Source: CAYYIS01 sp964470965
GTDB lineage: Bacteria; JAAXHH01; JABIQT01
Direction: 5' to 3'
Assembly: GCA_964470965.1 (NCBI GenBank)
Contig: CAYYIS010000001.1
Location: forward strand, 124,001-188,000
DNA: 64,000 bases
The notes beneath the pieces are model-generated. The model was not told the DNA's origin, searched no databases, and saw only the letters and a program-made list of their open reading frames with translations. Shown piece by piece: positions 35,610 through 45,109 of this stretch; position 1 is the first letter of the stretch, and each line of letters opens with the position of its first letter. The translations under genes were made by a program, and so were the position numbers.

Positions 35610-36140
35610 CTATCCCTCTTCTTTCAAAGCTTCTTCCGTACTTCGCTTTAACTTGCGTAGACGTCCCTGCGCCAGTCTCAATCGGAATTTTTTCATGCGA
35701 TCGATGAACAGAACTCCGTTCAGATGATCGTTCTCATGGAGCAGTGCCCGAGCCATGATTCCAGTGCCTTCTACTTCGAACGGTTTTTGGTCTAGACCGA
35801 TGGCTGTTGCTATGACCCGTTCTGCCCGTACGACTTTGTCGAAGTAGTCCGGAAAACTCAGGCAGCCTTCATCGTCATTCCTCTCACCCTCTTCACTGAG
35901 AATTTCGGGATTGATGAAAGCCATGGGTTCACACCCCTCATCAGTCGCACTCAGGTCGATCACGAAAACGCGGATGGTTTCACCCACCTGCGGCGCAGCG
36001 AGTCCGATACCGCTTGCGTCGATCATGGTATCGAACAGATCCTCGACCAGCGTATGAATCTCCGGCGTGATTTCTTCGACAGGCCGGCATTTTTCCCGAA
36101 GCACCGGGTCGCCGTACATTCGGATAGGACGTACCGCCAT
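35610..36140 (-). CDS. def: Peptide deformylase
   Basis: Fe/Zn metalloenzyme that removes the N-formyl group from nascent proteins. All three motifs are present: GIGLAAPQ, DEGCLSFP (metal Cys) and LHENDHLNG (HExxDH). 176 residues. Sits directly upstream of fmt. Confidence 0.95.
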   Translation of the reverse strand: MAVRPIRMYGDPVLREKCRPVEEITPEIHTLVEDLFDTMIDASGIGLAAPQVGETIRVFVIDLSATDEGCEPMAFINPEILSEEGERNDDEGCLSFPDYFDKVVRAERVIATAIGLDQKPFEVEGTGIMARALLHENDHLNGVLFIDRMKKFRLRLAQGRLRKLKRSTEEALKEEG

Positions 36141-36154
36141 AATCTCGATCCCGT

Positions 36155-36487
36155 TTATTCGGCTTCCAGTTTCTCGCCCTTTTTACCTACTAAATTGGAG
36201 ATGGAACTCCGCTGCACCTCGACCTTCACATTCTCGGCGATTTTCACGACGACCATATCGGCTTTCAAGCCGGTAATCGTGCCTAGGATGCCGCCTGATG
36301 TCACGACGCGATCGCCGTTCTTGAGCTGATCCAGCATTTCCTGGTGGTTTTTTTGCCGTTTCTGTTGCGGTCTGATCAGCAGAAAATAGAGGATCAGGAA
36401 CATCAGCAGGAATGGCAGCATCGCTCCCATAATACCACCACCATCTGCCCCCGCTTGCGGACCCATCGCATAAGCCACATCTATCAC
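36155..36487 (-). CDS. yajC: Preprotein translocase subunit YajC
   Basis: Small SecDF-associated inner-membrane protein, 110 residues. One transmembrane helix (MLPFLLMFLILYFLLI, about residues 22-38) is followed by RPQQKRQK and the conserved LKNGDRVVTSGGILGTI. Overlaps the tgt stop by four bases; no secD or secF in the window. Confidence 0.93.
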   Translation of the reverse strand: MIDVAYAMGPQAGADGGGIMGAMLPFLLMFLILYFLLIRPQQKRQKNHQEMLDQLKNGDRVVTSGGILGTITGLKADMVVVKIAENVKVEVQRSSISNLVGKKGEKLEAE

Positions 36488-37635
36488 GTGTCACACTCCT
36501 TAGAGAGAGAAACCCGATACAAATTCAGAAAATCAGTTCGCCAATCTAAAAAAGTATCATCCAGAATCGCCTGACGCATACGACGTGCCAGGCCTACAAA
36601 AAAATGGACGTTATGCAAAGTACCCATCCTTGGGCCGAGAATTTCCCCGGCGTGGTAAAGATGGCGCAAGTACGCGCGGCTGAACGTCCGGCATGCATAA
36701 CAGTTGCAGTCTTCCTCCAGTGGTCCTTCATCTTCCCTGAACCGGGCATTGTTGATATTGATTCGACCCTCTTTCGTGTACAGGGCACCGTTACGGCCTT
36801 CACGGGTCGGGATGACGCAATCGAACATATCCAGACCACGCCCCACCGCATCGACGAGATCCTCCGGTGTGCCTGCTCCCATAAGGTAGCGGGGCTGATC
36901 TACCGGCAGACAGGCTACCGTAAGATCGATCAAATCACCCATTGTGGATTTCGGCTCTCCGATTGACAGGCCGCCAATGGCGTATCCATCGAATCCCATA
37001 TCCACCAGCTTTCGAGCACAGTCCAGACGCAGGTCTTCATACGTGCTGCCCTGGACGATACCGAACAGTGCCTGCGGTGTCCGGCGTACCGACTCAAACT
37101 CATCAAAACTTTTCTTACTGCGCTCGGCCCACCTGAGCGTCATGGCGTACGACTCTTTCGCGTACTCATATTCGCACGGGTACGGGGTACATTCATCGAG
37201 CGGCATGATGATATCCGATCCCAACGCGGTTTCTATCTCCATCACCGATTCCGGCGTGAATAGGTGCCGCGCACCGTCAATGTGCGACTGGAACGTGACG
37301 CCTTCCTCCTGAATTTTCTTAAGGTCGGAAAGGCTGAACACCTGATATCCGCCACTGTCCGTCAGGATCGGACTAGGCCAGCTCATAAAACCATGTAGGC
37401 CGCCCATGCGCTGTATCAGTTCATGCCCCGGCCTTAAAAACAGATGGTACGTGTTTCCGAGAATTATCTCCGCCCCTGCCGCCTTTAGGTCTTCCGGCGA
37501 GAGCGTTTTCACGGTCGCTTGCGTACCCACCGGCATGAAAACCGGTGTGTCGATTGTTCCGTGCGGCGTGGTTATTCGGCCAGCCCGCGCGTTGGAATTC
37601 GAATTTCGGCCGATGAGTTCAAAGGAGAATGACAA
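36484..37635 (-). CDS. tgt: tRNA-guanine transglycosylase
   Basis: Exchanges guanine-34 for preQ1 in queuosine tRNAs. 383 residues with DSGGYQVFSL (catalytic Asp region), GIVQGSTYEDLR, GGLSIGEP, DCVIPTREGRNG and the zinc site CNCYACRTFSRAYLRHL. Confidence 0.95.
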   Translation of the reverse strand: MSFSFELIGRNSNSNARAGRITTPHGTIDTPVFMPVGTQATVKTLSPEDLKAAGAEIILGNTYHLFLRPGHELIQRMGGLHGFMSWPSPILTDSGGYQVFSLSDLKKIQEEGVTFQSHIDGARHLFTPESVMEIETALGSDIIMPLDECTPYPCEYEYAKESYAMTLRWAERSKKSFDEFESVRRTPQALFGIVQGSTYEDLRLDCARKLVDMGFDGYAIGGLSIGEPKSTMGDLIDLTVACLPVDQPRYLMGAGTPEDLVDAVGRGLDMFDCVIPTREGRNGALYTKEGRININNARFREDEGPLEEDCNCYACRTFSRAYLRHLYHAGEILGPRMGTLHNVHFFVGLARRMRQAILDDTFLDWRTDFLNLYRVSLSKECDT

Positions 37636-37640
37636 GGCAG

Positions 37641-39020
37641 CTATCCCACGATCTCCAGTGCTTCCAACGCCTCATATATGCCCTGGATTCCGATGATCTC
37701 CATACGGGCGGATTCAGGCAATCCTTTGGTATTTCGCGCGCACACCACACACCGCGTAAAACCGAGTTTTTCCGCTTCCCGGATACGTTTCTCTATGTGG
37801 CTCACCCTGCGGATTTCGCCACCCAGTCCCACTTCCCCGATCACCACATCCCGCTGTTTTACGGAGACATCCCTTAGACTCGAGGCGATTGCCACCGCAG
37901 CACCCAGGTCCACGGAAGGTTCATCCAGTCGCACGCCCCCGGCCACGTTGACGAAAACATCCTGAGTACCCAAGTGCATGCCGGCTCGTTTTTCAAGAAC
38001 CGCCAGCAGTAGCGACACACGGCGGCTGTCCAGCCCGTTAACCACCCGTTGCGGCGATCCGTAATTAGCCGGTGTCACGAGAGCCTGAAGCTCCACGAGT
38101 AGCGGGCGGGTGCCTTCCAGACTGCACACCACCACAGAGCCGGATACGTTCTCCGGCCGCTCCGATAGGAACAGTTCGGAGGGGTTGTTTACTTCGATCA
38201 AACCGCTGTCCTGCATCTCGAAGATACCGATTTCATTGGTTGATCCGAATCGGTTCTTCACGGCCCTGAGGATACGGTATGACTGGTGCCGCTCCCCTTC
38301 GAAATACAGAACCGTATCCACGATATGCTCCAGGGCTTTCGGCCCTGAGATGGTGCCTTCCTTGGTAACATGACCCACAAGGAACACCGGGACTCCTCTG
38401 GTTTTCGCCATCTGTATCACCCGGGCCGCACATTCCCTTACCTGGCTGATACTGCCCGGCGCACTTTCGACATTGGGCAGATAGATGGTCTGAATGGAAT
38501 CCAGTACGAGCGCTTTTGGTTTAAGCTCCTCCACCTGGTCGAAAATGGCATCCAGGTTGGTTTCACACAGCAGGAACAGGTTCTTTGAAACAACTTTTAG
38601 CCGGTCTGCCCTAAGCCGCACCTGGCGGGAGGATTCTTCGCCTGAGACATACAGCACCGGGCTGATACTCGCCCCGAGCCGCTGGAGCGCCTGCAGCATC
38701 AGGGTTGACTTACCGATGCCCGGGTCGCCACCTACCAGCACCACCGACCCCTGTACCACGCCACCGCCTAGTACCCGATCGAATTCACCGATCTGCGTCA
38801 AAAGGCGCTGGTCGTTCGATATGTCGACATCCGAAATGCGCGAAACCTTGTCGGAGTCACCGAACAGGGTTGGCCGTTCAGCCGACCTGCCTACCGGTTC
38901 CCTCTCTTCTACATACTTATTCCACGCACCGCAGTCCGGGCATTTTCCCTGCCACTTGGGCGAGACGTCACCGCAGTCCTGACAAACAAACCGGGTTTTT
39001 ATTTTCGCTACTTTGGCCAT
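37641..39020 (-). CDS. radA: DNA repair protein RadA/Sms
   Basis: RecA-like branch-migration ATPase. An N-terminal zinc finger (CQDCG...KCPDCGAW), Walker A GGDPGIGKSTL, the RadA-specific KNRFGSTNE and a C-terminal Lon-like domain with SVDLGAAVAIASS. ATG 39020 (MAKVAK) is preferred over the ATG two codons upstream, which lies in the overlap with the mlaF-like gene. Confidence 0.94.
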   Translation of the reverse strand: MAKVAKIKTRFVCQDCGDVSPKWQGKCPDCGAWNKYVEEREPVGRSAERPTLFGDSDKVSRISDVDISNDQRLLTQIGEFDRVLGGGVVQGSVVLVGGDPGIGKSTLMLQALQRLGASISPVLYVSGEESSRQVRLRADRLKVVSKNLFLLCETNLDAIFDQVEELKPKALVLDSIQTIYLPNVESAPGSISQVRECAARVIQMAKTRGVPVFLVGHVTKEGTISGPKALEHIVDTVLYFEGERHQSYRILRAVKNRFGSTNEIGIFEMQDSGLIEVNNPSELFLSERPENVSGSVVVCSLEGTRPLLVELQALVTPANYGSPQRVVNGLDSRRVSLLLAVLEKRAGMHLGTQDVFVNVAGGVRLDEPSVDLGAAVAIASSLRDVSVKQRDVVIGEVGLGGEIRRVSHIEKRIREAEKLGFTRCVVCARNTKGLPESARMEIIGIQGIYEALEALEIVG

Positions 39021-39022
39021 GG

Positions 39023-39769
39023 TCAATCCAGTGATTTGATCGGCCCTTCTCCCTTACCCAGGATAAACTGTTGAACCAATGGGTCATCCGTGTTCCGTAT
39101 TTCGTCCGGCGTTCCAATGATGTGTATGTTGCCATCGTGGAGCATGGCGATCCGGTCCGCGATCTTGTAGGCGCTGACCATATCATGTGTTACCGCGATG
39201 CCGGTTACCGCCAGATCGTGCTTCATCGTCAGGATCAGATCGTTGATGATGTCCGCCATGATCGGATCCAGGCCGGTGGTGGGCTCATCATAGAGCACAT
39301 ATTCCGGATTCATGGCGATGGCCCTGGCCAGGGCGACCCGTTTCTTCATGCCACCGGACAATTCCGCAGGCTTCATACCTTCGATACCTTTCAGGCCGAC
39401 CACGCGCAGGCATTCCCACACCCGTTCCTGGATTTTGTCTTCCTCCATATCCGTATGGAGCGACAGGCTGACGCCTACATTTTCACCAACCGTCATGTAG
39501 TCAAATAGTGCTCCGCCCTGGAACAGCATACCGAAGCGCTGACGAATGCTATCGAGCTGTTCCCCCTTAAGTCGTGAGATATCCTGGCCATCGATACGCA
39601 GGGATCCTTCATCGGGTTGCAATAAGCCTATGATATGTTTCAGAAGAACGCTTTTCCCACACCCGCTGCGTCCGATGATTACCATCGTCTCACCGGTCTC
39701 AATGGTCAGGTTTATATCATTCAGAACAGGTTTTCCAAATGCCTTTTTTAGATGTATAATTTCAATCAT
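39023..39769 (-). CDS. ABC transporter ATPase, MlaF/Ttg2A-like
   Basis: A 248-residue ATP-binding subunit of the phospholipid/organic-solvent (Mla) type. Walker A GRSGCGKSVLLKHI, signature LSGGMKKRVALARAI, Walker B YVLYDEPTTGLDP, and MlaF-style GMLFQGGALFDYMTV. In most genomes an mlaE permease and mlaD adjoin it; here the neighbours are dnaB and radA, so partner subunits must be elsewhere. Confidence 0.85.
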   Translation of the reverse strand: MIEIIHLKKAFGKPVLNDINLTIETGETMVIIGRSGCGKSVLLKHIIGLLQPDEGSLRIDGQDISRLKGEQLDSIRQRFGMLFQGGALFDYMTVGENVGVSLSLHTDMEEDKIQERVWECLRVVGLKGIEGMKPAELSGGMKKRVALARAIAMNPEYVLYDEPTTGLDPIMADIINDLILTMKHDLAVTGIAVTHDMVSAYKIADRIAMLHDGNIHIIGTPDEIRNTDDPLVQQFILGKGEGPIKSLD

Positions 39770-39778
39770 ACGGTTTGA

Positions 39779-41140
39779 TTATTCGTCCAGTGGATCGTGA
39801 TAAAAATCCGGGTTTTCAAAGGTTGCGTACTGATCCAGAAACACAAGTTCGATCGATCCGACCGGTCCGTTACGCTGCTTTCCGATGATGATTTCCGCTT
39901 TATTCATTTCCGCTTCTTCTACTTGATCGTACCGAACAGGACGATAGATGAAAAGCACCACATCCGCATCCTGTTCGATAGCGCCGGATTCACGGAGGTC
40001 GGAGAGCTGTGGTCTACCGTCACCGCGCGATTCGACCGCCCGTGAGAGCTGTGACAGGGCTATGATTGGCAGGTTGAGTTCTTTGGCCAGTCCTTTGAGG
40101 GAGCGGGAGATAATCGATATTTCCTGCTGACGGCTTTCTGTACCATTCGGTCCACGCATGAGCTGCAGGTAGTCCACGACCAGCAAGCCCAAGTCTTCAT
40201 GCTCGGCCATGAGCCGCCGGGCCCGTGATCGCATCTCTAAAACCGACAGTGCCGGCGTCTCATCAATATAGATTGGCGCCTTTGCCAGAGACCCCACTGC
40301 AATACTCAGGTTGGACCATGCATCGCCGGGCAGCCGTCCGGTTCTCATCAGGTGTGAATCCACGCGCGCCTCACTGCACAGCATCCGCTGGGCTAGTTGA
40401 TGGTTGGCCATTTCAAGGCTGAAGATCCCAACGCCGACCTTGCCTTCGACCGACGCATGGCGGGCGATGTTCAGACATAGTGCCGTTTTCCCCATAGCGG
40501 GTCGTGCCGCTACAATAATTAGTTCTCCCGGTTGAAAGCCGGCCGTCAACTCATCCAGTTTGTTGAAGCCGGTCGGCACGCCGGTGACGCCGGTGCTGCG
40601 TTCATGTAGTCGTTCGATATTCTCGAACGTGTCGTGCAGAATCGGATTAAGATGGGTAAAACCGCGTTTGAGGCGCCGTTCGGACAGCGCGAATATCATC
40701 TGCTCCGCTTCGTCAAGCAGATCGTCCGGGTTTTCAGACTGATCGAAGGCCCGGGCGATGATCTGGTTGGACGAGGTTATCAACTTGCGGCTCATAGCCT
40801 TCTCATGAACGATATTGGCATGGTACTCCGCGTTCGCAGCGGTCGATACATTGTCTGCCAGTCCGGCCAGGTAGAACGCACCGCCCACATCGTTCAACTG
40901 CTTGCGGTTGGACAACTCGGTGGTAAGGGTGATCAAGTCCGTCGGTTCGTTGCGTTCGAAGAGCGAAATGATCGCCTGGAATATCTTTCGATGGGCATCG
41001 CGATAGAAGTCTGTATCATCGATGATGTCAACAACCTGCGATATCGCGTCCTGATCCAATAGCAGGGCGCCAAGTACGGCCGCTTCTACCTCGACCGCCT
41101 GCGGTGGGACGCGATCTGCGCCATTCGAATCCGCTGACAT
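39779..41140 (-). CDS. dnaB: Replicative DNA helicase DnaB
   Basis: Hexameric 5'-3' helicase of the replisome. N-terminal domain (PQAVEVEAAVLGALLLD), linker, and RecA-like motor with AARPAMGKTALCLNIA, VDYLQLMRG, SQLSRAVESR and DLRESGAIEQDADVV. 453 residues, no intein. Confidence 0.96.
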   Translation of the reverse strand: MSADSNGADRVPPQAVEVEAAVLGALLLDQDAISQVVDIIDDTDFYRDAHRKIFQAIISLFERNEPTDLITLTTELSNRKQLNDVGGAFYLAGLADNVSTAANAEYHANIVHEKAMSRKLITSSNQIIARAFDQSENPDDLLDEAEQMIFALSERRLKRGFTHLNPILHDTFENIERLHERSTGVTGVPTGFNKLDELTAGFQPGELIIVAARPAMGKTALCLNIARHASVEGKVGVGIFSLEMANHQLAQRMLCSEARVDSHLMRTGRLPGDAWSNLSIAVGSLAKAPIYIDETPALSVLEMRSRARRLMAEHEDLGLLVVDYLQLMRGPNGTESRQQEISIISRSLKGLAKELNLPIIALSQLSRAVESRGDGRPQLSDLRESGAIEQDADVVLFIYRPVRYDQVEEAEMNKAEIIIGKQRNGPVGSIELVFLDQYATFENPDFYHDPLDE

Positions 41141-41236
41141 CTTCCATCACCCCTCAAAAGTACGTAGTCGGAAAAAAACCTGCATCTTGGATATTATCTG
41201 CCGGATTCCGGATTTTCCAATATTACCGGGTGGATA

Positions 41237-41953
41237 CTACACACCGCCGGTGAGCCGGTCATATTCCTCTCGGAGCAACTGGACATCCTCCCAGGTCGGC
41301 CGCTTGAAGGATGGGTTCCGCAACAGCGCCGATGGGTGGTATGTGACCAGAAGCTTTGTTCCTGCATATTGGTGAAACCGCCCGCGTAACTGTCCCAGCG
41401 GGCAGGTGGTATTGAGTAGAACCTGGGCCGCCACACGTCCCAGTGCACAGATAAGTTTAGGTTGAACCAGGCGGATCTGCTCCCGAAGAATCGGTTCGCA
41501 GGCTTCCACCTCTGCGGGTTCCGGATTCCGGTTATTGGGAGGACGGCATTTGAGGATATTGGCGATGTAGACCTCTTCCCGATTGAAATTGACCGCCTGG
41601 AGAATCTTGGTCAGCAGTTGTCCGGCCGCACCTACGAACGGCAGCCCTTTGGAATCCTCATCCGCACCCGGCGCCTCGCCGATCAGCATCAGATCGGCGG
41701 ATTCATTGCCTGATCCGAATACAAATCGGTTCCGTTTGTGGCCCAGGGGACACGCCGTGCACTTACAGTAACTGTCGTGCAATGTCTGTAGAGAATCCGC
41801 AGCCGCGGTCGGTGCGGTGTTTCCTACAGGGAGTACGAGGGATTCTTCAAGACCCGCAGGCAAGAAAGTGACATCGATGTCGTATTCCGCTTGCTGTGCA
41901 ACCGCGTCCGACGTCTGCTCTATGATTTTTACCAGTTCCCGGCGCAGGCTCAT
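41237..41953 (-). CDS. Family 4 (iron-sulfur) uracil-DNA glycosylase
   Basis: Base-excision repair enzyme that removes uracil. 238 residues with an extra N-terminal segment of about 60 residues, then CTACPLG, GEAPGADED (active site), VYIANILKCRPPNNRNP and EVEACEPIL giving the four cluster cysteines, and YHPSALLR. Overlaps coaBC by four bases. Confidence 0.92.
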   Translation of the reverse strand: MSLRRELVKIIEQTSDAVAQQAEYDIDVTFLPAGLEESLVLPVGNTAPTAAADSLQTLHDSYCKCTACPLGHKRNRFVFGSGNESADLMLIGEAPGADEDSKGLPFVGAAGQLLTKILQAVNFNREEVYIANILKCRPPNNRNPEPAEVEACEPILREQIRLVQPKLICALGRVAAQVLLNTTCPLGQLRGRFHQYAGTKLLVTYHPSALLRNPSFKRPTWEDVQLLREEYDRLTGGV

Positions 41954-43164
41954 GGCGATACCGTCTCCCGGGTGTGAAGCAGTTCGACTACTTCGGTCAA
42001 CAGGTTGTCCGCCACTTCGGTTTTGAGCAGCTGGGGCAGGGCTTCCTGGCGTCCGTCCCTGTGCAACACTGTAACGATGTTCGTATCCAATTCGAACCCG
42101 GCGCCTGCCTCAGTGACATCGTTGTATACGATCATGTCCAAATCTTTTTCGATCAGCTTGTTTCGGGCATTGGCCAGGCCATCGATCGTCTCCACCGCAA
42201 AACCCACCAACACTGGCGGTCGCCGTTCCGACAGGGCTTTTAGGATGTCTGTGGTCTTCTCCATCTCCAAAGACAGGCAGGCCGCACTTTTTTTGATTTT
42301 CTGATGCGCCACCGCCTTTGGCCTGTAGTCCGCCACGGCCGCAGCCATGATAATGGCATCCTGATCCGCAGCATGCTGTATGACCGCCTGATGCATATCC
42401 GCGGCGGTACGGGCCGGAACTATCGTTACGTTCCGGGGAGACACCAAATGGTTTGGTCCGGCTATCAGAGTCACGTCCGCGCCGCGCTGTGCGGCCATGC
42501 GGGCGATGGCATAGCCCATTTTTCCGCTCGACCGGTTGGTGATATACCGAACCGGATCGATCGGTTCCACGGTCGGTCCCGCTGAGATGAGTACCCTTCT
42601 GCCCGCCAGATCATTTCGCGGGTCGGCAAGTGCGGCGATAGCCTGGATGATGTGAGCAGGCTCAGCCAGCCGTCCTTCACCGATTTCCCCATTAGCCAGC
42701 GGTCCGAATTCCGAATCGATTATGAAGTTGCCTCGGCTGCGCAGCATCTCCAGATTGGCCAGGACCGCCGGATGGCGCATCATTCGAAAGTTCATGGCGG
42801 GCGCGAAACAGCAGGGCGCTTCGCAGGCCATCAGAATGGTAGACAGCAGGTCGTCCGCCAGACCGTTGGCAGCTTTGCCAATGATCCCGGCTGTAGCCGG
42901 GACCACGGCCAGGACATCCGCCCATGCGGCAAGGTCTATATGCGCCTCTCCGGCCTCACTCTGCTCCGGAAACTGCTCCAAAGCTACAGGATGTCCGGTG
43001 ATGGCGCCGAAGGTTATGGGACCGACGAACTCCGTGGCCGAGGCGGTCATAACCACGCGAACATCCGCACCGGCCTGGATCAGTTCGCGCACTATTTCGA
43101 CGGATTTATAGGCCGAAATACTCCCGCTTACGCCTAGGACTATATGTCTGTCTTTCAGATTCAC
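41950..43164 (-). CDS. coaBC: Bifunctional phosphopantothenoylcysteine decarboxylase/synthetase
   Basis: Two steps of CoA synthesis. CoaC domain (residues about 1-185): GVSGSISAYKSVEIVRELI, AHIDLAAWAD with the active His, PAMNFRMM. CoaB domain: GPTVEPIDPVRYITNRSSGKMGYA and AAAVADYRP. The substrate-clamp position that is Cys158 in E. coli (ACGD) is Asn here (LANGEIGEGR). Other lineages also lack this Cys, so activity is still expected. Confidence 0.93.
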   Translation of the reverse strand: MNLKDRHIVLGVSGSISAYKSVEIVRELIQAGADVRVVMTASATEFVGPITFGAITGHPVALEQFPEQSEAGEAHIDLAAWADVLAVVPATAGIIGKAANGLADDLLSTILMACEAPCCFAPAMNFRMMRHPAVLANLEMLRSRGNFIIDSEFGPLANGEIGEGRLAEPAHIIQAIAALADPRNDLAGRRVLISAGPTVEPIDPVRYITNRSSGKMGYAIARMAAQRGADVTLIAGPNHLVSPRNVTIVPARTAADMHQAVIQHAADQDAIIMAAAVADYRPKAVAHQKIKKSAACLSLEMEKTTDILKALSERRPPVLVGFAVETIDGLANARNKLIEKDLDMIVYNDVTEAGAGFELDTNIVTVLHRDGRQEALPQLLKTEVADNLLTEVVELLHTRETVSP

Positions 43165-43184
43165 GGCCTTACCCTCTGCAATGG

Positions 43185-43451
43185 TTATTTGCTTTCATCC
43201 GGCAGTTTATGGTAGTCGAAATGGATTTCGTCACTCAGCAGACGTTTCATTGCCTCGCTCGTCACCTTGATCGACCGGTCGATCTCTGAACCGGTCATCT
43301 TCAGGTGCAGATTCATTCTGCGTGCTTCCCGGGCGCTGACCATCACGGCTTCATATGTATTTTCCGTCTTGTCACGCATTTTGTCCTGCGATACGAACCG
43401 GTCGGGGTCGACCGGTTCCATCTTCGCCACTTTCGATTTTTTCTTACTCAT
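43185..43451 (-). CDS. rpoZ: RNA polymerase omega subunit-like protein
   Basis: An 88-residue protein between gmk and coaBC, the usual rpoZ position. Core: NTYEAVMVSAREARRMN, a variant of the omega N-x-F-x-L-v-x-v-A-x-R-A-R-x-L helix. Sequence identity is low, so the assignment leans on context. ATG 43451 overlaps gmk by four bases. Confidence 0.7.
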   Translation of the reverse strand: MSKKKSKVAKMEPVDPDRFVSQDKMRDKTENTYEAVMVSAREARRMNLHLKMTGSEIDRSIKVTSEAMKRLLSDEIHFDYHKLPDESK

Positions 43452-44053
43452 GACGCCTCCCATCGGTTGATACGGCATCGCTCTGCAGCGATGATCGCCT
43501 GAATTTTGTCAACTGCCACCTGTCTCTTACCGTCCTCGTTTACGACACCATAGGTATATTGCGAGGCATAGCGTATTTCATGTTCGGCCTGCGCCAGTCT
43601 GCTCCGGATTACGGATTCATTTTCCGTCCCCCTTTTGCGCAGTCTGTTTGCCAGGCTTTCCATCGATGGCGGCATCAGAAATACGAACACTGTATCGGGG
43701 AAAACTGCCTTGATAGTCTGACCGCCCTGCACATCGATCACCATCAGGGCAATCCGGCCGTTCCCAACAATAGTCTCTACGGATGCCCGGGAGGTGCCGT
43801 ACAGATTCGAATGTACTTCGGCCCATTCCAGAAAGTCGCCCTGTTCTATCATGCTGCGGAACGCCGGCTCCGTCGTAAAAATGTAATCCTCTCCGTCGAT
43901 CTCGTGGGACCGTCTGGCCCGGGTCGTAAGTGAAACCGTTCGTTCGATCGCTGTATCTGCTTCGAGCAACATCCTGGCTATGGTAGTCTTACCGGTGCCG
44001 GAGGGCGCGGAGAGCACGATACAGAATCCGGATGTATGCTTGAGCGCCTTCAT
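43448..44053 (-). CDS. gmk: Guanylate kinase
   Basis: GMP to GDP phosphorylation. 201 residues with P-loop APSGTGKTTIAR, SLTTRARRSHEIDGEDY and GEFLEWAEVHSNLYGT-like GDFLEWAEVHSNLYGT, plus FLMPPSMESLANRLRKRGTE. Overlaps yicC. Confidence 0.95.
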   Translation of the reverse strand: MKALKHTSGFCIVLSAPSGTGKTTIARMLLEADTAIERTVSLTTRARRSHEIDGEDYIFTTEPAFRSMIEQGDFLEWAEVHSNLYGTSRASVETIVGNGRIALMVIDVQGGQTIKAVFPDTVFVFLMPPSMESLANRLRKRGTENESVIRSRLAQAEHEIRYASQYTYGVVNEDGKRQVAVDKIQAIIAAERCRINRWEAS

Positions 44054-44928
44054 TCGATGTTCTGGACCTGTTCCCGGATTTTTTCAAGTTCTTCCTTGAT
44101 CGTGATTACCCGATGACTGATGTCCGTGTCATTGGCCTTTGAACCGATTGTATTGGCTTCCCGGTTCATCTCTTGCAGCAGGAAGTTCAGCCTCCGGCCC
44201 ACAACTTCATCTCCCTCTAGTGCCGAGAGGAATTCTTTGCAGTGGCTGCGAAATCTTACACATTCTTCGGTGATATCGCTACGGTCTGCGAACAGGGTAA
44301 CCTCCATCGCCAGGCGTTGCGGGTCCACCTGCTCCTCGCCGAGCAACCCCGCGATCTTATCGTGTAGCCGCTTCCGAGTGGACTCCGCCCGCATCGGCGC
44401 CCGTTCCGCAATGTCTTCGAGAACCTCCCCAATATGGACGACCCGCCCGGTCAGATCATTCGCAAGCTGACTGCCCTCTCGTTCTTTCATTGCGGTAAGC
44501 GCAATCAGCGCATCGGACAGAGCCGGCTTGAGTACCTTCCAGACTTCTGCCAGATCTTCAGCTTCCGCAAGGGGTTTGAGCAGGCCCGGACACGCAGCGA
44601 TCATTTCAATCGTAATGTCACCCGGTAAATCCAGGGTGTCCTTTAACTGGCGCAGGGAGTCGTAATATTTTTTTCCGGCGTCCATCTCCACCATATATTC
44701 CGGTGTGCCGTTCCAATCTCCTTCCCTGCGGACAGACACCGAGAGGTTGCCTCGTTTCACATGTGACTGGACCTGCTCCCGAATTCTGCCTTCCAGAGGC
44801 GCGATACCCTTGGGAAGTTTTATGGAAATCTCACAGAAGCGCCCATTGACCGATCGTACTTCAATCGCGGTGCGCACTCCGGTTGCATCCGATTCACCTG
44901 CACCGAACCCTGTCATACTGCGAATCAT
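44050..44928 (-). CDS. yicC: YicC-family endoribonuclease
   Basis: YicC-like RNase of about 292 residues. Starts MIRSMTGFGAGE behind GGAGG at four bases spacing; the C-terminus has VSFRSHCKEF-like VRFRSHCKEFLSAL, RRLNFLLQEMNREANTIGSKAND. First gene of the yicC-gmk-rpoZ-coaBC array, driven by the divergent promoter at 44990-45018. Confidence 0.92.
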   Translation of the reverse strand: MIRSMTGFGAGESDATGVRTAIEVRSVNGRFCEISIKLPKGIAPLEGRIREQVQSHVKRGNLSVSVRREGDWNGTPEYMVEMDAGKKYYDSLRQLKDTLDLPGDITIEMIAACPGLLKPLAEAEDLAEVWKVLKPALSDALIALTAMKEREGSQLANDLTGRVVHIGEVLEDIAERAPMRAESTRKRLHDKIAGLLGEEQVDPQRLAMEVTLFADRSDITEECVRFRSHCKEFLSALEGDEVVGRRLNFLLQEMNREANTIGSKANDTDISHRVITIKEELEKIREQVQNIE

Positions 44929-44989
44929 AAAGCCTCCGAAATCACCTCGATTTCCCATGCAGGATATTCGTAAAAGTACAGAACAGTAA

Positions 44990-45018
44990 AAGATAAATAA
45001 AAGATAAGACTTTGTCAA
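44990..45018 (-). promoter_or_regulatory. Promoter for the yicC-gmk-rpoZ-coaBC array
   Basis: On the minus strand TTGACA (45018-45013), 17-base spacer, TATCTT (44995-44990). Transcription start near 44983, about 55 bases before yicC. It pairs back-to-back with the rqcH promoter. Confidence 0.6.
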
Positions 45019-45032
45019 TTATATTGTTGCCG

Positions 45033-45061
45033 TTGACGTTAACAGGATTTTACCGTACATT
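45033..45061 (+). promoter_or_regulatory. Promoter for rqcH
   Basis: TTGACG at 45033-45038, 17-base spacer, TACATT at 45056-45061. Start of transcription near 45068, about 40 bases before the ATG at 45110. Confidence 0.5.
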
Positions 45062-45109
45062 CGTCAACAAATCGGCACCACAAATGGAGAAGCGGATACA
45101 GAGGTTTTT

